Part shown: one piece after another, positions 37,893 through 46,493 of the stretch | Position numbering within the stretch: the first letter of the stretch is position 1 | Layout of the letters: each line of letters begins with the position of its first letter | Assembly: GCF_030549525.1 (NCBI RefSeq) | Contig: NZ_CP130831.1 | Span: 707,501-771,500, forward strand | Source: Stenotrophomonas sp. 704A1 | Lineage (GTDB): Bacteria; Pseudomonadota; Gammaproteobacteria; Xanthomonadales; Xanthomonadaceae | Reading direction: 5' to 3' | Length of the DNA stretch: 64,000 nucleotides | Position numbers and translations under genes: made by a program | The notes under the pieces: model-generated | What the model saw: the letters and a program-made list of their open reading frames with translations, nothing else | Databases searched by the model: none | Told to the model about the DNA's origin: nothing

Positions 37893-38613
37893 CTTTCCGC
37901 CGGGCATGGCCCGGCGCTACCGGTCTGCGGATGGCGGGGGCGCAGGTAGCGCGGGGCCATGCCCCGCGAGCGCGCAGCGCGGCGCTTCTGGCCTTCCGCC
38001 GGGCATGGCCCGGCGCTACCGGTCTGCGGATGGCCGGGGGCGCAGGTAGCGCGGGGCCAGGCCCCGCGAGCGCGCAGCGCGGCGCTTCGGCTTTCCGCCG
38101 GGCATGGCCCGGCGCTACCGGTCTGCGGATGGCGGGGGTCGCAGGTAGCGCGGGGCCATGCCCCGCGAGCGCGCAGCGCGGCGCTTCGGCTTTCCGCCGG
38201 GCATGGCCCGGCGCTACCGGGCTGCGGATGGCCGGGAGCGCAGGTAGCGCGGGGCCATGCCCCGCGAGCGCGCAGCGCGGCGCTTCGGGCTTTCCGCCGG
38301 GCATGGCCCGGCGCTACCGGCGGATGGCCGGGGACGCAGGTAGCGCGGGGCCATGCCCCGCGAGCGCGCAGCGCGGCGCTTCGGTTTTTCGCCGGGCATG
38401 GCCCGGAGCAACCGGGCTGCGGATGGCCGGGGACGCAGGTAGCGCGGGGCCATGCCCCGCGAGCGCGCAGCGCGGCGCTTCAGGCTTTCCGCCGGGCATG
38501 GCCCGGCGCTACCGATCTGCGGATGGCGGGGGGCGCAGGTAGCGCGGGGCCATGCCCCGCGAGCGCGCAGCGCGGCGCTTCTGGCTTTCCGCCGGGCATG
38601 GCCCGGCGCTACC
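37893..38613. repeat. Tandem array of seven ~99-bp SMAG dimer units plus a half unit
   Basis: Each unit has a leftward palindrome (CGCCGGGCATGGCCCGGCGCTAC), a spacer with CTGCGGATGGC, a rightward palindrome (GTAGCGCGGGGCCATGCCCCGCG) and the tail GAGCGCGCAGCGCGGCGCTTC. Leftward elements begin at 37899, 37998, 38097, 38196, 38296, 38391, 38491 and 38591 (period 95-100). The seven rightward elements begin near 37945, 38046, 38144, 38243, 38340, 38439 and 38539. Units differ by single bases and short indels. The array fills the gap between mutT and the convergent DUF4124-type gene. Open frames across it are by-products of the repeat. Confidence 0.95.
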
Positions 38614-38640
38614 GCGCGTCAGGCGGACCCGACGCCGACC

Positions 38641-39225
38641 TTACAGGGTGATCCAGAAGCAGCCGTACTGGCGCCGAAGTCCCAGCACCGTGGAGGCGCG
38701 CGCCACGCTGCCCGGCAGCGTCTGCTCCAGGCGCAGCCCCACCGGATGCCGAGATGCCCGCGGTTCGGGTTCGATTCCGGGCAGGGCAGTGCCGTCGCCA
38801 GCGCCTGAATCCTGCTGCGGATACACCGGCACCACATCCACCAGCGGCCGCCGCACGATCGATTCCAGCTGGCCAAGGATGCGCTGCGCGCCGGCATCGG
38901 AGACCGCGCCCCACAGATACAGCGAGGACAGCCGGTTCACATCGCCAACACCCACTGCGGCATGCAGCGCCTGCACCAGCTCGCTCAGGCGACGCGGACA
39001 GCGGGCGCCGAGTGAATCCCGTTGCAGCGTGGCACCGGCCGGTGCAGGCGGCGGCAACCGCGAACGCGCACCCAGGGCGTCGCAGGGGCGGTCGGTATAC
39101 ACACTCTGGCCCTGTGCATCGGTACAGCGGTTCATGCGCGGGGTCTGTGCCTGCGCGGTGGGCGCGATACCGGCCAGCAGCGCGGCGGTCAGCACAGCGA
39201 TCAGCAGGGGAAAAGCGGCGTTCAT
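38641..39225 (-). CDS. Secreted DUF4124-like protein of unknown function
   Basis: A 194-residue exported protein. The signal peptide covers about 1-26 (Ala-Gln-Ala cleavage). Then comes the DUF4124-type motif C-T-D-A-Q-G-Q-S-V-Y-T-D-R-P-C (about 34-48), which probably forms a disulphide-closed beta unit. The rest (50-194) has no match I recognise and contains a helical part (LSELVQALHAAVG) and a C-terminal YGCFWITL. No operon partner; the next gene on this strand, metF, is transcribed toward it with a 42-base gap. Confidence 0.7.
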   Translation of the reverse strand: MNAAFPLLIAVLTAALLAGIAPTAQAQTPRMNRCTDAQGQSVYTDRPCDALGARSRLPPPAPAGATLQRDSLGARCPRRLSELVQALHAAVGVGDVNRLSSLYLWGAVSDAGAQRILGQLESIVRRPLVDVVPVYPQQDSGAGDGTALPGIEPEPRASRHPVGLRLEQTLPGSVARASTVLGLRRQYGCFWITL

Positions 39226-39267
39226 CGTCGCAGCGTAGCGCTGTTTGCGCGGGCGCAGCGCATTTCT

Positions 39268-40095
39268 TCAGCCGCGCAGCAGCTTCAGCACCGAAGTGGT
39301 CGGCCTGGCCAGGTTCAACGTGTAGAAATGCAGGCCCGGCGCGCCGCCTTCGATCAGCCGCTGGCACAGCTTGGCGACCACTTCCGCTCCGAAGGCGCGT
39401 ACCGATTCGGCATCGTCGCCGTAGGCCTGCATCTTGCGGCCGATCCAGCGGGGGATCTCGGCACCGCACTGTTCGGAGAAGCGACGCAGCTGGCTGAAGT
39501 TGGCGATCGGCATGATGCCGGGGGTGATCGGCACCTGTACCCCCAGCCGCTGCACTTCGTCGACGAAGTGGAAATAGGCATCGGGGTTGAAGAAGTACTG
39601 GGTGATGGCCGCATCGGCACCGGCGTCGATCTTGGCCTTGAAGTGCTTGAGGTCGAGCAGGGCATCCTGCGCCTGCGGGTGGGTTTCCGGATAGGCGCCG
39701 ACCTCGATGCGGAAGGCATCGCCATGCTCGGCACGGATGAAGGCAATCAGCTCGGACGCATAGCGCATGTCACCGGGGAAGCCCATGCCCGAGGGCAGGT
39801 CGCCACGCAGCGCGACCAGGCGGCGGCAGCCGATGGCGCGGTACAGCTTCAGCAGCTCGCGGATCTCCTGGCGGGTGCCGCCGACGCAGGACAGGTGCGG
39901 CGCCGCCTCGAAGCCGTGGTGCTGGTTGAGGTGGCGCACGGTCTCGGAGGTATAGCTGAGGGTCGAGCCACCGGCGCCGAAGGTACAGGAAACGTATTCA
40001 GGCGCGTAGGCCTTCAGCTTCGCCGCGGCACGGTCGAGCTGGGTGCGCTGTTCGTCGGTCTTGGGCGGATAGAACTCGAAGCTGATGGCGGTCAT
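39268..40095 (-). CDS. metF: 5,10-methylenetetrahydrofolate reductase MetF
   Basis: A 275-residue FAD enzyme producing 5-methyl-THF for methionine synthesis. Family marks: ISFEFYPPKT at the N-terminus (active-site Glu), CTFGAGGST, HLSCVG, LVALRGDLPSG, YPETHPQA, and ITPGIMPI. ATG 40095 chosen; the frame stays open to 40155 without a plausible site. A promoter with a dyad between -35 and -10 lies directly upstream. Together with ahcY and metK nearby it serves the methyl cycle. Confidence 0.95.
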   Translation of the reverse strand: MTAISFEFYPPKTDEQRTQLDRAAAKLKAYAPEYVSCTFGAGGSTLSYTSETVRHLNQHHGFEAAPHLSCVGGTRQEIRELLKLYRAIGCRRLVALRGDLPSGMGFPGDMRYASELIAFIRAEHGDAFRIEVGAYPETHPQAQDALLDLKHFKAKIDAGADAAITQYFFNPDAYFHFVDEVQRLGVQVPITPGIMPIANFSQLRRFSEQCGAEIPRWIGRKMQAYGDDAESVRAFGAEVVAKLCQRLIEGGAPGLHFYTLNLARPTTSVLKLLRG

Positions 40096-40124
40096 GGCGT
40101 GGGCGATGGCGGCGGATGCGGTCG

Positions 40125-40155
40125 AGTATATCTCTTCATCAAGATGGATGTGCAA
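40125..40155 (-). promoter_or_regulatory. metF promoter with an embedded inverted repeat
   Basis: On the minus strand, TTGCAC (plus 40150-40155) and TATACT (plus 40125-40130) are 19 bases apart. Between them sits ATCT-N8-AGAT (within plus 40129-40145), a dyad placed where a repressor would block RNA polymerase. ArsR-type SahR regulators bind comparable AT-rich dyads upstream of methyl-cycle genes; assignment to SahR is a guess. Confidence 0.4.
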
Positions 40156-40188
40156 AATTGGTGTGACAGGCGTGCCGCCTGCCGGCGA

Positions 40189-41712
40189 TCACAGCTCGCT
40201 GCTGACCGGGCTGGTGGCAAAGCCCCACAACAGCCGCGCCATCACGGCAGGCGAACGTGCCTGCTTGCGCGCGTAGGACAGCAGCGCATCCAGCCGCGGG
40301 CGGTCATACAGATGGCCGGCCAGCAGTACCGCATGCACGCGGCGGGTGTTGGCGGTGTCCTGCAGCGGGTTGCCATCGAGCAGCACCAGGTCGGCCGCCT
40401 TGCCCACCTCGACACTGCCGTGTCGCGCCTGCTGATCCAGGTGACGCGCGGGCTGCAGCGTCGCCGCACGCAGCACCTCCGCCTGGCTGAGACCGGCCCG
40501 ACGCAGCAGTTGCAGTTCGTCGTGATAGCGGAAGCCACCGAGTCCGGTATCGGTGCCCACCAGTACCGCCACCCCCGCACGATGCGCGGCGCCGGTCAGC
40601 GCCAGGCCATGATCGAAGTAGGTCTTCAGCGCGTGCTCGCCGCGCAGGCCGGGGTAGCGTGCGATGGTGGCCTGCAGGTCATCGCGCCAGGCCCAGCGCG
40701 AAAGCGGATCCAGATAGGCCAGGCGCGGATCGTCAATGAATGCTGGATCGCGCGCGCGTGCGTCCTCCTCGCGGGTGACATGGGTGGGCACGAACGCGGC
40801 ACCGCTGGCCTGCATCAAGGCAAACGCTTCATTGCAGGTGGACGGCCGGTAACCGCCGACCATGCGTTCGGCCAGTGCCGTCGGGTCAACGTCGTCGAGC
40901 ATGCCGTTGCGCCATGCGGCGGCCTGGTCGAAGCAATGGCGAGCGAACAGATGGGCGTGCTCGAAGCTGTGCTGGCCCGCACGCAGCGCTTCCTGCAGCG
41001 CGATCGCCTTGGGCAGGTGGCCAACAAGGGGGCGATGCAGCTGCCGCGCTTCGGTGGCCAGCCGCTGGTAGCTGTCCGCACGCAGCCGGTTGTAGACCTT
41101 CAATGCATCCACACCGCGCGCGGTGTAGGCACGTGCGCGTTCGGCGACGTCCTCCGGTGCCAGCGTCGGATCCTCGAAGTAGAAACTGGCGACCTGTACG
41201 AAACGCGGTGCGGCCTGCTGTCCGGCGATGGCCTGTGTGGTCCAGCGGCGCTTGTCGGCCACGCAGGCGATCAGCGGATCGGTTGGCCGCGGGCAGTCCA
41301 TCATGTCGCGGGTGCCGGTGATGCCGTTGGCCAGCATCAACGGGAACTGCAGCTGTGGCGACAGCTGCAGCGCGTGGGTATGCATGTCCCAGAAGCCGGG
41401 CAGCAGCCAGCGGCCGCCGGCATCGAGCACGGGCAGTGCTGTGTCATATGCACCTTCGCCGACGGCGGCGATCATGCCGTTGCGCAGCGTTACCGTTGTC
41501 GGTTCACTGGCCTGGCCCTTGGCTACATCCACCACCCGCACGTTGGTGATCACGCGGCTGTTGCCGGTTTCGGGCAGTGGCGGTGCAGGCAATGGCCAGA
41601 GCAGGGCAGCGCTGAACAGCAGTGGCGGTGCCAGCAGGATGACCGCCAGCCCCTTCAGCCATCGGCGTCGGCCACGACGAGGGGGCGGGGGCAACGCACG
41701 TGCTGCGTCCAT
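40189..41712 (-). CDS. Membrane-anchored amidohydrolase family protein
   Basis: A 507-residue protein. An N-terminal basic stretch and one hydrophobic segment (about 18-40) anchor it to the membrane, with the enzyme domain outside. The amidohydrolase barrel shows the first metal motif H-T-H (FWDMHTHALQL), a Lys in DALKVYN, His in LVGHLPK and EHAHLF, and Asp in LVGTDTGLGG, so both metal sites are present. It is of the imidazolonepropionase/prolidase-like group often found in xanthomonads. Substrate unknown. Same strand as metF but separated by its promoter. Confidence 0.8.
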   Translation of the reverse strand: MDAARALPPPPRRGRRRWLKGLAVILLAPPLLFSAALLWPLPAPPLPETGNSRVITNVRVVDVAKGQASEPTTVTLRNGMIAAVGEGAYDTALPVLDAGGRWLLPGFWDMHTHALQLSPQLQFPLMLANGITGTRDMMDCPRPTDPLIACVADKRRWTTQAIAGQQAAPRFVQVASFYFEDPTLAPEDVAERARAYTARGVDALKVYNRLRADSYQRLATEARQLHRPLVGHLPKAIALQEALRAGQHSFEHAHLFARHCFDQAAAWRNGMLDDVDPTALAERMVGGYRPSTCNEAFALMQASGAAFVPTHVTREEDARARDPAFIDDPRLAYLDPLSRWAWRDDLQATIARYPGLRGEHALKTYFDHGLALTGAAHRAGVAVLVGTDTGLGGFRYHDELQLLRRAGLSQAEVLRAATLQPARHLDQQARHGSVEVGKAADLVLLDGNPLQDTANTRRVHAVLLAGHLYDRPRLDALLSYARKQARSPAVMARLLWGFATSPVSSEL

Positions 41713-41848
41713 GAGCCGGCGATCCTTGCGATGGGTCGCTGGCAGGGTGCCGCAGGATCGGCGGCGACGCCAGTGACCCGCGTCATTCCGCCCGCGCTGG
41801 GGTCGGCGCGGTTACCCTGTGCAGCGGATTCTCTGACCACGCCGCGCC

Positions 41849-42406
41849 ATGTCCATCGTCCTTACCGATTTCGCCCGCCCCCGCCTGTTCCCGCGCGTGC
41901 CGCGCGGCAACACCATCCAGGACTGCACTGCCGAGCAGTTTCAGGCCCACCTCAATGCACATGCGCCGCTGAAGGTGCTCGACGGCTACGCGCCGTTCTG
42001 CAAGCTGTTCGTGTACGAGAACTGGACCAGCACGCGCTGCCTGACGGTGCCGATCACCGACGCCAACCGCCACCAGCTGCGCAGCGGCTACGAAGCGCGC
42101 AACCGCGAGGAGCTGCCGGTGCTGGTGCGCTGGTTCGAGGGCGTGGAATCGCCGCGCGCGAACTACCTGGTGGTGATCCTGTACAGCGCCGAACAGCTGG
42201 CGAAGGAAGGTTCGCCGATCGACGCCGACTGGGGCATCGTCGGCTGCATCTATACCGCCGAACCGGAAGAAGTGCCGATGGCACCGATCACCATGATGCG
42301 CAATGCGCTGGGCGTGGAGGAGGGCGGTTCCGGCGTGCCACTGGACCGTGAGGCCTACCAGCGTGCGGTGGCGTTCTGGGAAAACAATGCCAACTGGCGG
42401 CCGTGA
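41849..42406 (+). CDS. DUF3228 family protein
   Basis: A 185-residue soluble protein matching the DUF3228 pattern: FPRVPRGNTIQDCT, a conserved YAPFCKLFVYENWT segment, RSGYEARNREELPVLVRWFEG, and DWGIVGCIYTAEPEEVPMAPITMMRNALG at the end. No known function. Stands alone; divergent from the amidohydrolase across 136 bases. I recognise the family, not a role. Confidence 0.8.
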   Translation: MSIVLTDFARPRLFPRVPRGNTIQDCTAEQFQAHLNAHAPLKVLDGYAPFCKLFVYENWTSTRCLTVPITDANRHQLRSGYEARNREELPVLVRWFEGVESPRANYLVVILYSAEQLAKEGSPIDADWGIVGCIYTAEPEEVPMAPITMMRNALGVEEGGSGVPLDREAYQRAVAFWENNANWRP

Positions 42407-42476
42407 TCCGCGCGCTGTGAAGGTGCCGGTTGCGCCCCGCGTTACCATGGCTGCACAACGATGCACGGAGCGCCGG

Positions 42477-43109
42477 ATGATGATGGGACGCGTGATGCGA
42501 TGGAGCGCACTGCTGGTGGTGCTGCTTGCCGGCGGCGGGTGCTCGCCGGGATACGATGCCAGCGCCGCCTGCGGGAGCCTGGCCGAGCTGGCGCCGATCC
42601 GCGATGCCGGTGTCGAGCAGCTGCAGGCTTCGCAGGACGGCGGACGCTGCACCTTCCGCGCACAGGGGCGCGATGCGGCAGCGTTGCTGCGCCAGCAGCG
42701 CATGCTCGATACCCTCTCGGTCATCGCGTGTGGCCAGCCTGGGCAGGTACAGCCGATCGCCGGCGCAGCGGGGTTCGAACTGCAGATGCCGCCGCGCTGC
42801 CCGCTCTCGGCCCGCAGCTCGCTGTTCGTCCAGGACGACCCGCGCTGGACGCTTGATCGTCCTTCGATGCCGGAATACCCGGCGGCGGCGCGTGCCGACG
42901 GGCAGGAAGGCGTCGTTCACCTGCGCCTGCTGTTGGACGACGAGGGGCGCGTCAAGGCGGCCATCGTGGCCACGTCCAGCGGCCACCCGTTGCTTGACGA
43001 AGCGGCGGGCAAGGCCGCGCTGCGATGGCGATCGAAGCGGGAGTGGTGGGCGTTCAGCACCACGCGCATGAGCCTGGTGCGGACAACGGCGACGTTCGCC
43101 GTCAACTAG
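42477..43109 (+). CDS. Exported TonB C-terminal-domain protein
   Basis: A 210-residue envelope protein. Signal sequence (about 1-22) ends LLAGGGCSPG; the Cys could be lipidated, although Gly at -3 is unusual for a lipobox. Middle region unknown. The C-terminal ~80 residues form a TonB_C domain (MPEYPAAARADGQEGVVHLRL...GHPLLDEAAGKAALRW), as in periplasmic TonB-like proteins that lack the long Pro-rich spacer. No ExbB/ExbD near, so energy transduction is doubtful. The first of three in-frame ATGs follows a GGAG site. Confidence 0.7.
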   Translation: MMMGRVMRWSALLVVLLAGGGCSPGYDASAACGSLAELAPIRDAGVEQLQASQDGGRCTFRAQGRDAAALLRQQRMLDTLSVIACGQPGQVQPIAGAAGFELQMPPRCPLSARSSLFVQDDPRWTLDRPSMPEYPAAARADGQEGVVHLRLLLDDEGRVKAAIVATSSGHPLLDEAAGKAALRWRSKREWWAFSTTRMSLVRTTATFAVN

Positions 43110-43609
43110 CTGCCGGGCAACGCCGTCAGGGCTGTCCATTCCCACCATGGGTAGTGGTACTCGCGGTCGATGGCCTGCCAGTGCCGGCCGCACTGTGCGC
43201 ACGAGACCGTGTGGCAGTCGCCCCAGCCGCCCTCGGCTTCTTCCACGCGGAGCAACCGCACCTGCCCCTGTTCGAGCAGGCGACGGGGATCGAAGAACGG
43301 ATAGCCGGGATTGAGCGCGCACAGGCAGCCCTGGCGCGCCTGCCAGTAACGCAACCGGTGCAGGGCCGCCTTCAGGTGGGCCTGGTTGCTGACCAGCAGG
43401 CCGCCAAGGGCGATGCCCTGGCAGCTGCGCTCGATCAGATCCACATGCGCGGCCAACGCGTGCAACGACGAGGCATCGAACAGGCGTGCGACGCTGCGGG
43501 CGGCATCGGTGATGCGCGTTGCGTCGCGCGAGAGCAGGTCCTGCAGCAGCCCATCGGCCTGCGCGTCCTCAAGCCGCGGCGGCGGCGCGGCAGACCACGG
43601 CCAGCGCAT
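43106..43609 (-). CDS. Conserved protein of unknown function, translationally coupled to ybaK
   Basis: A 167-residue soluble protein. It has a helical N-terminal two-thirds (residues 15-110). The C-terminal part contains CxxC (VSCAQCGRHW) and an upstream C-H-T-V-S-C arrangement, suggesting a small zinc-binding or structural Cys cluster, plus an aromatic tail REYHYPWWEW. Its ATG overlaps the ybaK stop by one base (TGATG). The 3' end overlaps the convergent TonB_C gene by 4 bases. Family not recognised. Confidence 0.7.
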   Translation of the reverse strand: MRWPWSAAPPPRLEDAQADGLLQDLLSRDATRITDAARSVARLFDASSLHALAAHVDLIERSCQGIALGGLLVSNQAHLKAALHRLRYWQARQGCLCALNPGYPFFDPRRLLEQGQVRLLRVEEAEGGWGDCHTVSCAQCGRHWQAIDREYHYPWWEWTALTALPGS

Positions 43610-44082
43610 CAGCGCGCCCTGCCGATGGCAGCGTAGTGGCCGGCAGTCAGCCGCAGCAGGTCGGCCGGCGCCAGTTCCACTTCCAGCCCGCGCCGGCCGG
43701 CGCTGACATGCAGCGCCGGCAGCGCCTCGGCACTGGCGTCCAGAAAGGTGCGCAGGCGCTTCTTCTGTCCCAGGGGGCTGATGCCACCGACCAGGTAGCC
43801 GGTCGCGCGCTGTGCGGCATCGGCGGCGGCCATCTCGCACTTCCTGCAACCGGCGGCTTCGGCCAGTGCCTTGAGGTCCAGCTGGCCGGCGACCGGCACG
43901 ATCGCCACCAGCAGCTCATGTGTCTCGGTGCTGGCCAGCAGGGTCTTGAACACCTGGGCCGGGTCCAGGCCGAGCTTGTCGACCGCCTCGCCGCCATACG
44001 ATTCGGCGTGGGCGTCGTGCACGTAGCTGCGCACGGTGTGGGCGATCTTCTCGCGCTTGAGCAGGTTGATGGCGGGGGTCAT
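43609..44082 (-). CDS. ybaK: Cys-tRNA(Pro)/Cys-tRNA(Cys) deacylase YbaK/EbsC
   Basis: A 157-residue editing-domain protein that hydrolyses Cys-tRNA(Pro) mischarged by ProRS. Matches family: TPAINLLKREKIAHTV start, conserved Lys in VFKTLL, and YLVGGISPLGQKKRL (the G-G-I-S-P-x-G-Q-K-K signature). ATG 44082 follows no strong site but matches homologues. Runs into the downstream unknown gene without a gap. Confidence 0.93.
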   Translation of the reverse strand: MTPAINLLKREKIAHTVRSYVHDAHAESYGGEAVDKLGLDPAQVFKTLLASTETHELLVAIVPVAGQLDLKALAEAAGCRKCEMAAADAAQRATGYLVGGISPLGQKKRLRTFLDASAEALPALHVSAGRRGLEVELAPADLLRLTAGHYAAIGRAR

Positions 44083-44178
44083 GTGCGCATCGTAGCGCGC
44101 GGGGGCGCAGTTGCCTTGACCGAGGCTACTGGCACGGCCGCTGCGATAATGCGCGGTAGACACGCTCGGGACCCCATC

Positions 44179-45021
44179 ATGCGCGCACCTTATCCTCTTC
44201 ATGGCCTGACCCTGGATGCCGGGCCGTGCGCGGGGCCGTATCCACCCCAGGGCTTCTGGCCGATCGCCGAAGGCGCGCTGGGCAACGGTGACCTGTTCGG
44301 CCTGTACTGGCCGCTGGGTCGCGAACGCGAGCCACCGGTGGTCTGCGAGATGTTCCATGACGAGGGCCGGATGGCCTTCCGCCATTCGTCGCTGGATGTG
44401 TTCGCGCAGTGGCTGGATGCCGGTTGCGGGCGGGACGGCGACGATGACGGCTGCGCACCCGATGGCCACGAGGTGGCGGATGTGGAGTCGCCGCTGCCGC
44501 TGATCGAGCGCGCGCAGCGGCATGTACAGGCCGCCGAGCCGACCCAGGCGATCGTGCTGCTGGAAGATGCGTGCCGCCGTTTTCCCGAACTGCAGCGTGC
44601 ATGGGCGATGCTGGCAGGGCAGCACATGCGCCTGCAGCACCACGCTGCGGCGGTGGCGGCGGCCCGTGCGGCGGTGCTGGCGAACTGGGCATTCGGCGTA
44701 CCCGAGTCCGGTGTGCTGCGCATTCTGCGGGCCGCCGATGCGGCCGGCGATCCCGTGCTGGCGATGGCCCAGCAGATGGGGTTCGCCTTCGGTGGCGCCA
44801 AGACCAACCCGGACTATGCCGTGATGCAGGCCTGCATCGACCGCTGTTGGGAGACGGGTGACACGACGGCGGCGCTGCGCGTCAGCCAGAACCGCTGCTA
44901 TGCGCTGAGCAGCGAGACGGTTTCATTCCAGCAGCGCGAAGGGTTCGATCTGGCGACCTGGCAGCGTGACTTCGCCGCGCAATGCCGGCACGCACTGGAC
45001 GATGATCGACAACGCATGTAG
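44179..45021 (+). CDS. SMI1/KNR4-like and TPR-like protein of unknown function
   Basis: A 280-residue cytoplasmic protein. The first ~110 residues (PPQGFWPIAEGALGNGDLFGLYWP, VVCEMFHDEGRMAFRHSSLDVFAQWL) resemble SMI1/KNR4-type folds, common in immunity or housekeeping proteins. The middle (about 115-190) has TPR-like helices (AEPTQAIVLLEDACRRFPELQRAWAMLAG). No function can be assigned. It ends 60 bases before the convergent XVIPCD protein, with one terminator between. Confidence 0.65.
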   Translation: MRAPYPLHGLTLDAGPCAGPYPPQGFWPIAEGALGNGDLFGLYWPLGREREPPVVCEMFHDEGRMAFRHSSLDVFAQWLDAGCGRDGDDDGCAPDGHEVADVESPLPLIERAQRHVQAAEPTQAIVLLEDACRRFPELQRAWAMLAGQHMRLQHHAAAVAAARAAVLANWAFGVPESGVLRILRAADAAGDPVLAMAQQMGFAFGGAKTNPDYAVMQACIDRCWETGDTTAALRVSQNRCYALSSETVSFQQREGFDLATWQRDFAAQCRHALDDDRQRM

Positions 45022-45032
45022 CACCACGCAGA

Positions 45033-45054
45033 ACGGGCGCCCGAGGGCGCCCGT
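45033..45054. terminator. Bidirectional terminator hairpin
   Basis: 10-bp stem ACGGGCGCCC/GGGCGCCCGT with a 2-base centre, between two convergent genes. Nearly the same hairpin follows ahcY at 47.5 kb. Confidence 0.7.
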
Positions 45055-45081
45055 CCGGGGTCCAGCATCGGCGGCGTGCGC

Positions 45082-46443
45082 TCAGCGCGACAGCGACTGC
45101 TGCGTCTGCACCTGTTCCTGCGTCTGCCGTTGCGACAGTTCAGTGTCCAGCGCCTGGCTCTGCCGCGTGCTGGCCTGCAGGTCCTGGTTCACCGCCTGCG
45201 ACAGGTCGATGTAGGTGCGATGCGCGGCAGGATCGCCCAGCTGGCCCTGCACCGCGAACACACCCTGGCCATTCGGGCGCGCCACGACGGTGTCGACCTG
45301 GCTCATGCCGGCCACCTTGGATTCGTAGGCCACCTGGCCTGCGGCATTCTCCAGCTGGCTGCGGTCGTTGAACAACGGCGACAGGCCGCCCTGGCGGCGC
45401 TGTTCTTCCAGCGTTTCCAGCTTCTCCACGACCTGCTGGTAGCGCGGGTTCTCGGCGTGCCCCGGGGTGGCCATGGTCGGCTCGGCGGCAACGCGTTGCT
45501 GTTCGGCCGCCTGTGCGCGCTGCTGCGTGGCCGCATCCAGGGCGCCAAGGGTATCGCTGCCGGCCTTGCCATCGACGGTGAGGTTGTGGTCCTGCTGGAA
45601 CTTCCTGACGGCTTCCACGGTGCCGGGCCCGAAGTCACCATCGGCGACCAGCGGTTTGCCGTCCTTGCCCACATAGCCCAGGTCGGCCAGCTTCTGCTGC
45701 ATCGCCTGCACCTCTTCGCCCTTGCTGCCGTTGACCAGCACGCCGTTGCCACCGGGCGTGCCGGGCAAACCGTGCGAGGGGGCATGGGTGGGGGTGATGC
45801 CGATCTGGGTCATGGCCCTGTCGAAGCGCTCATCGCGGCTGGCCACGGCGCCCGGCGACTGGATGCCGTACTTGGTGGCATCGACGAAGTTCTGCACGTC
45901 GCCACGGGTCGGCGGATTGCCGGCCTGGATGGTACCGCCCTGCAGCTTTTCCGCATTGCCGGCCAGATAGCTGATGAACTGCGGGCCCATGCTGCCGAAC
46001 TGGTTGTCATAGTCGGCCATGGCCAGCTGCAGTTCCGGGTTGGCCGCGATGGCATCGGCAGCGGCCGGGTTGGTCGCACGCACCTTGGCGATGGCCTCAT
46101 CGACGCGGCCGATGGCGCTGTCCAGCTTGGCGTTGGTGAGCTCGTCCATCTTCGCCTGCGGGATGGCCTGCAGCTTGGCGTCGAGCGCGGCCAGCTGCTG
46201 GCTGCTCAGCCCACCCTGCTGGGACAGCAGTTCGATGTCAGCGGCGGTGAAGCCGTTGTCGCGCAGGAAGCGCCTGGCCTGCGGGTTGCCGCCGACGTCG
46301 AACTGCACCAGCCCGAACGAGTAGGTGCTGGCGCCTTTCTGGGCGTAGGAGAAGTGGTCCAGGTGGCGGGTGTTGCCGCCCAGTTCGGTATGCAGGAACA
46401 GCGTGGACAGCTGCTCGCGGGTGAGGGTGGAATCCGTTGCCAT
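45082..46443 (-). CDS. Candidate type IV-secreted antibacterial effector: lysozyme-like region, PG-binding domain, XVIPCD
   Basis: A 453-residue protein without signal peptide. N-terminus (1-170): lysozyme-like, with a candidate catalytic Glu in LHTELGGN and the segment STYSFGLVQFDVGGNP. Residues ~238-302 form a PG_binding_1 domain (D-G-D-F-G-P-G-T-V-E-A-V-R-K-F-Q). Residues ~331-453 match the XVIPCD signal: AGMSQVDTVVA, then FAVQGQLGDPAAHR, then a Gln-rich tail. XVIPCDs are recognised by the VirD4 coupling protein of the bacteria-killing T4SS of Xanthomonas and Stenotrophomonas. The lipoprotein gene upstream is the likely immunity protein. ATG 46443 has AGGA 8 bases upstream; 46449 is too close to it. 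Confidence 0.8.
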   Translation of the reverse strand: MATDSTLTREQLSTLFLHTELGGNTRHLDHFSYAQKGASTYSFGLVQFDVGGNPQARRFLRDNGFTAADIELLSQQGGLSSQQLAALDAKLQAIPQAKMDELTNAKLDSAIGRVDEAIAKVRATNPAAADAIAANPELQLAMADYDNQFGSMGPQFISYLAGNAEKLQGGTIQAGNPPTRGDVQNFVDATKYGIQSPGAVASRDERFDRAMTQIGITPTHAPSHGLPGTPGGNGVLVNGSKGEEVQAMQQKLADLGYVGKDGKPLVADGDFGPGTVEAVRKFQQDHNLTVDGKAGSDTLGALDAATQQRAQAAEQQRVAAEPTMATPGHAENPRYQQVVEKLETLEEQRRQGGLSPLFNDRSQLENAAGQVAYESKVAGMSQVDTVVARPNGQGVFAVQGQLGDPAAHRTYIDLSQAVNQDLQASTRQSQALDTELSQRQTQEQVQTQQSLSR

Positions 46444-46493
46444 GGTCATCGTCCTTCAATGAGGAATAAGGAGCCGGGCGTGCCCGGCCGATC

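Noticed and set aside
37893-38613. CRISPR array
   Set aside because: Regular spacing looks similar at first, but the whole ~99-bp unit is repeated, with no unique spacers, and no cas genes are nearby.
37888-38651. Several 140-230-codon frames with repeated RRYR/PASAQRG motifs
   Set aside because: They translate the SMAG array itself and change with every indel between units; not genes.
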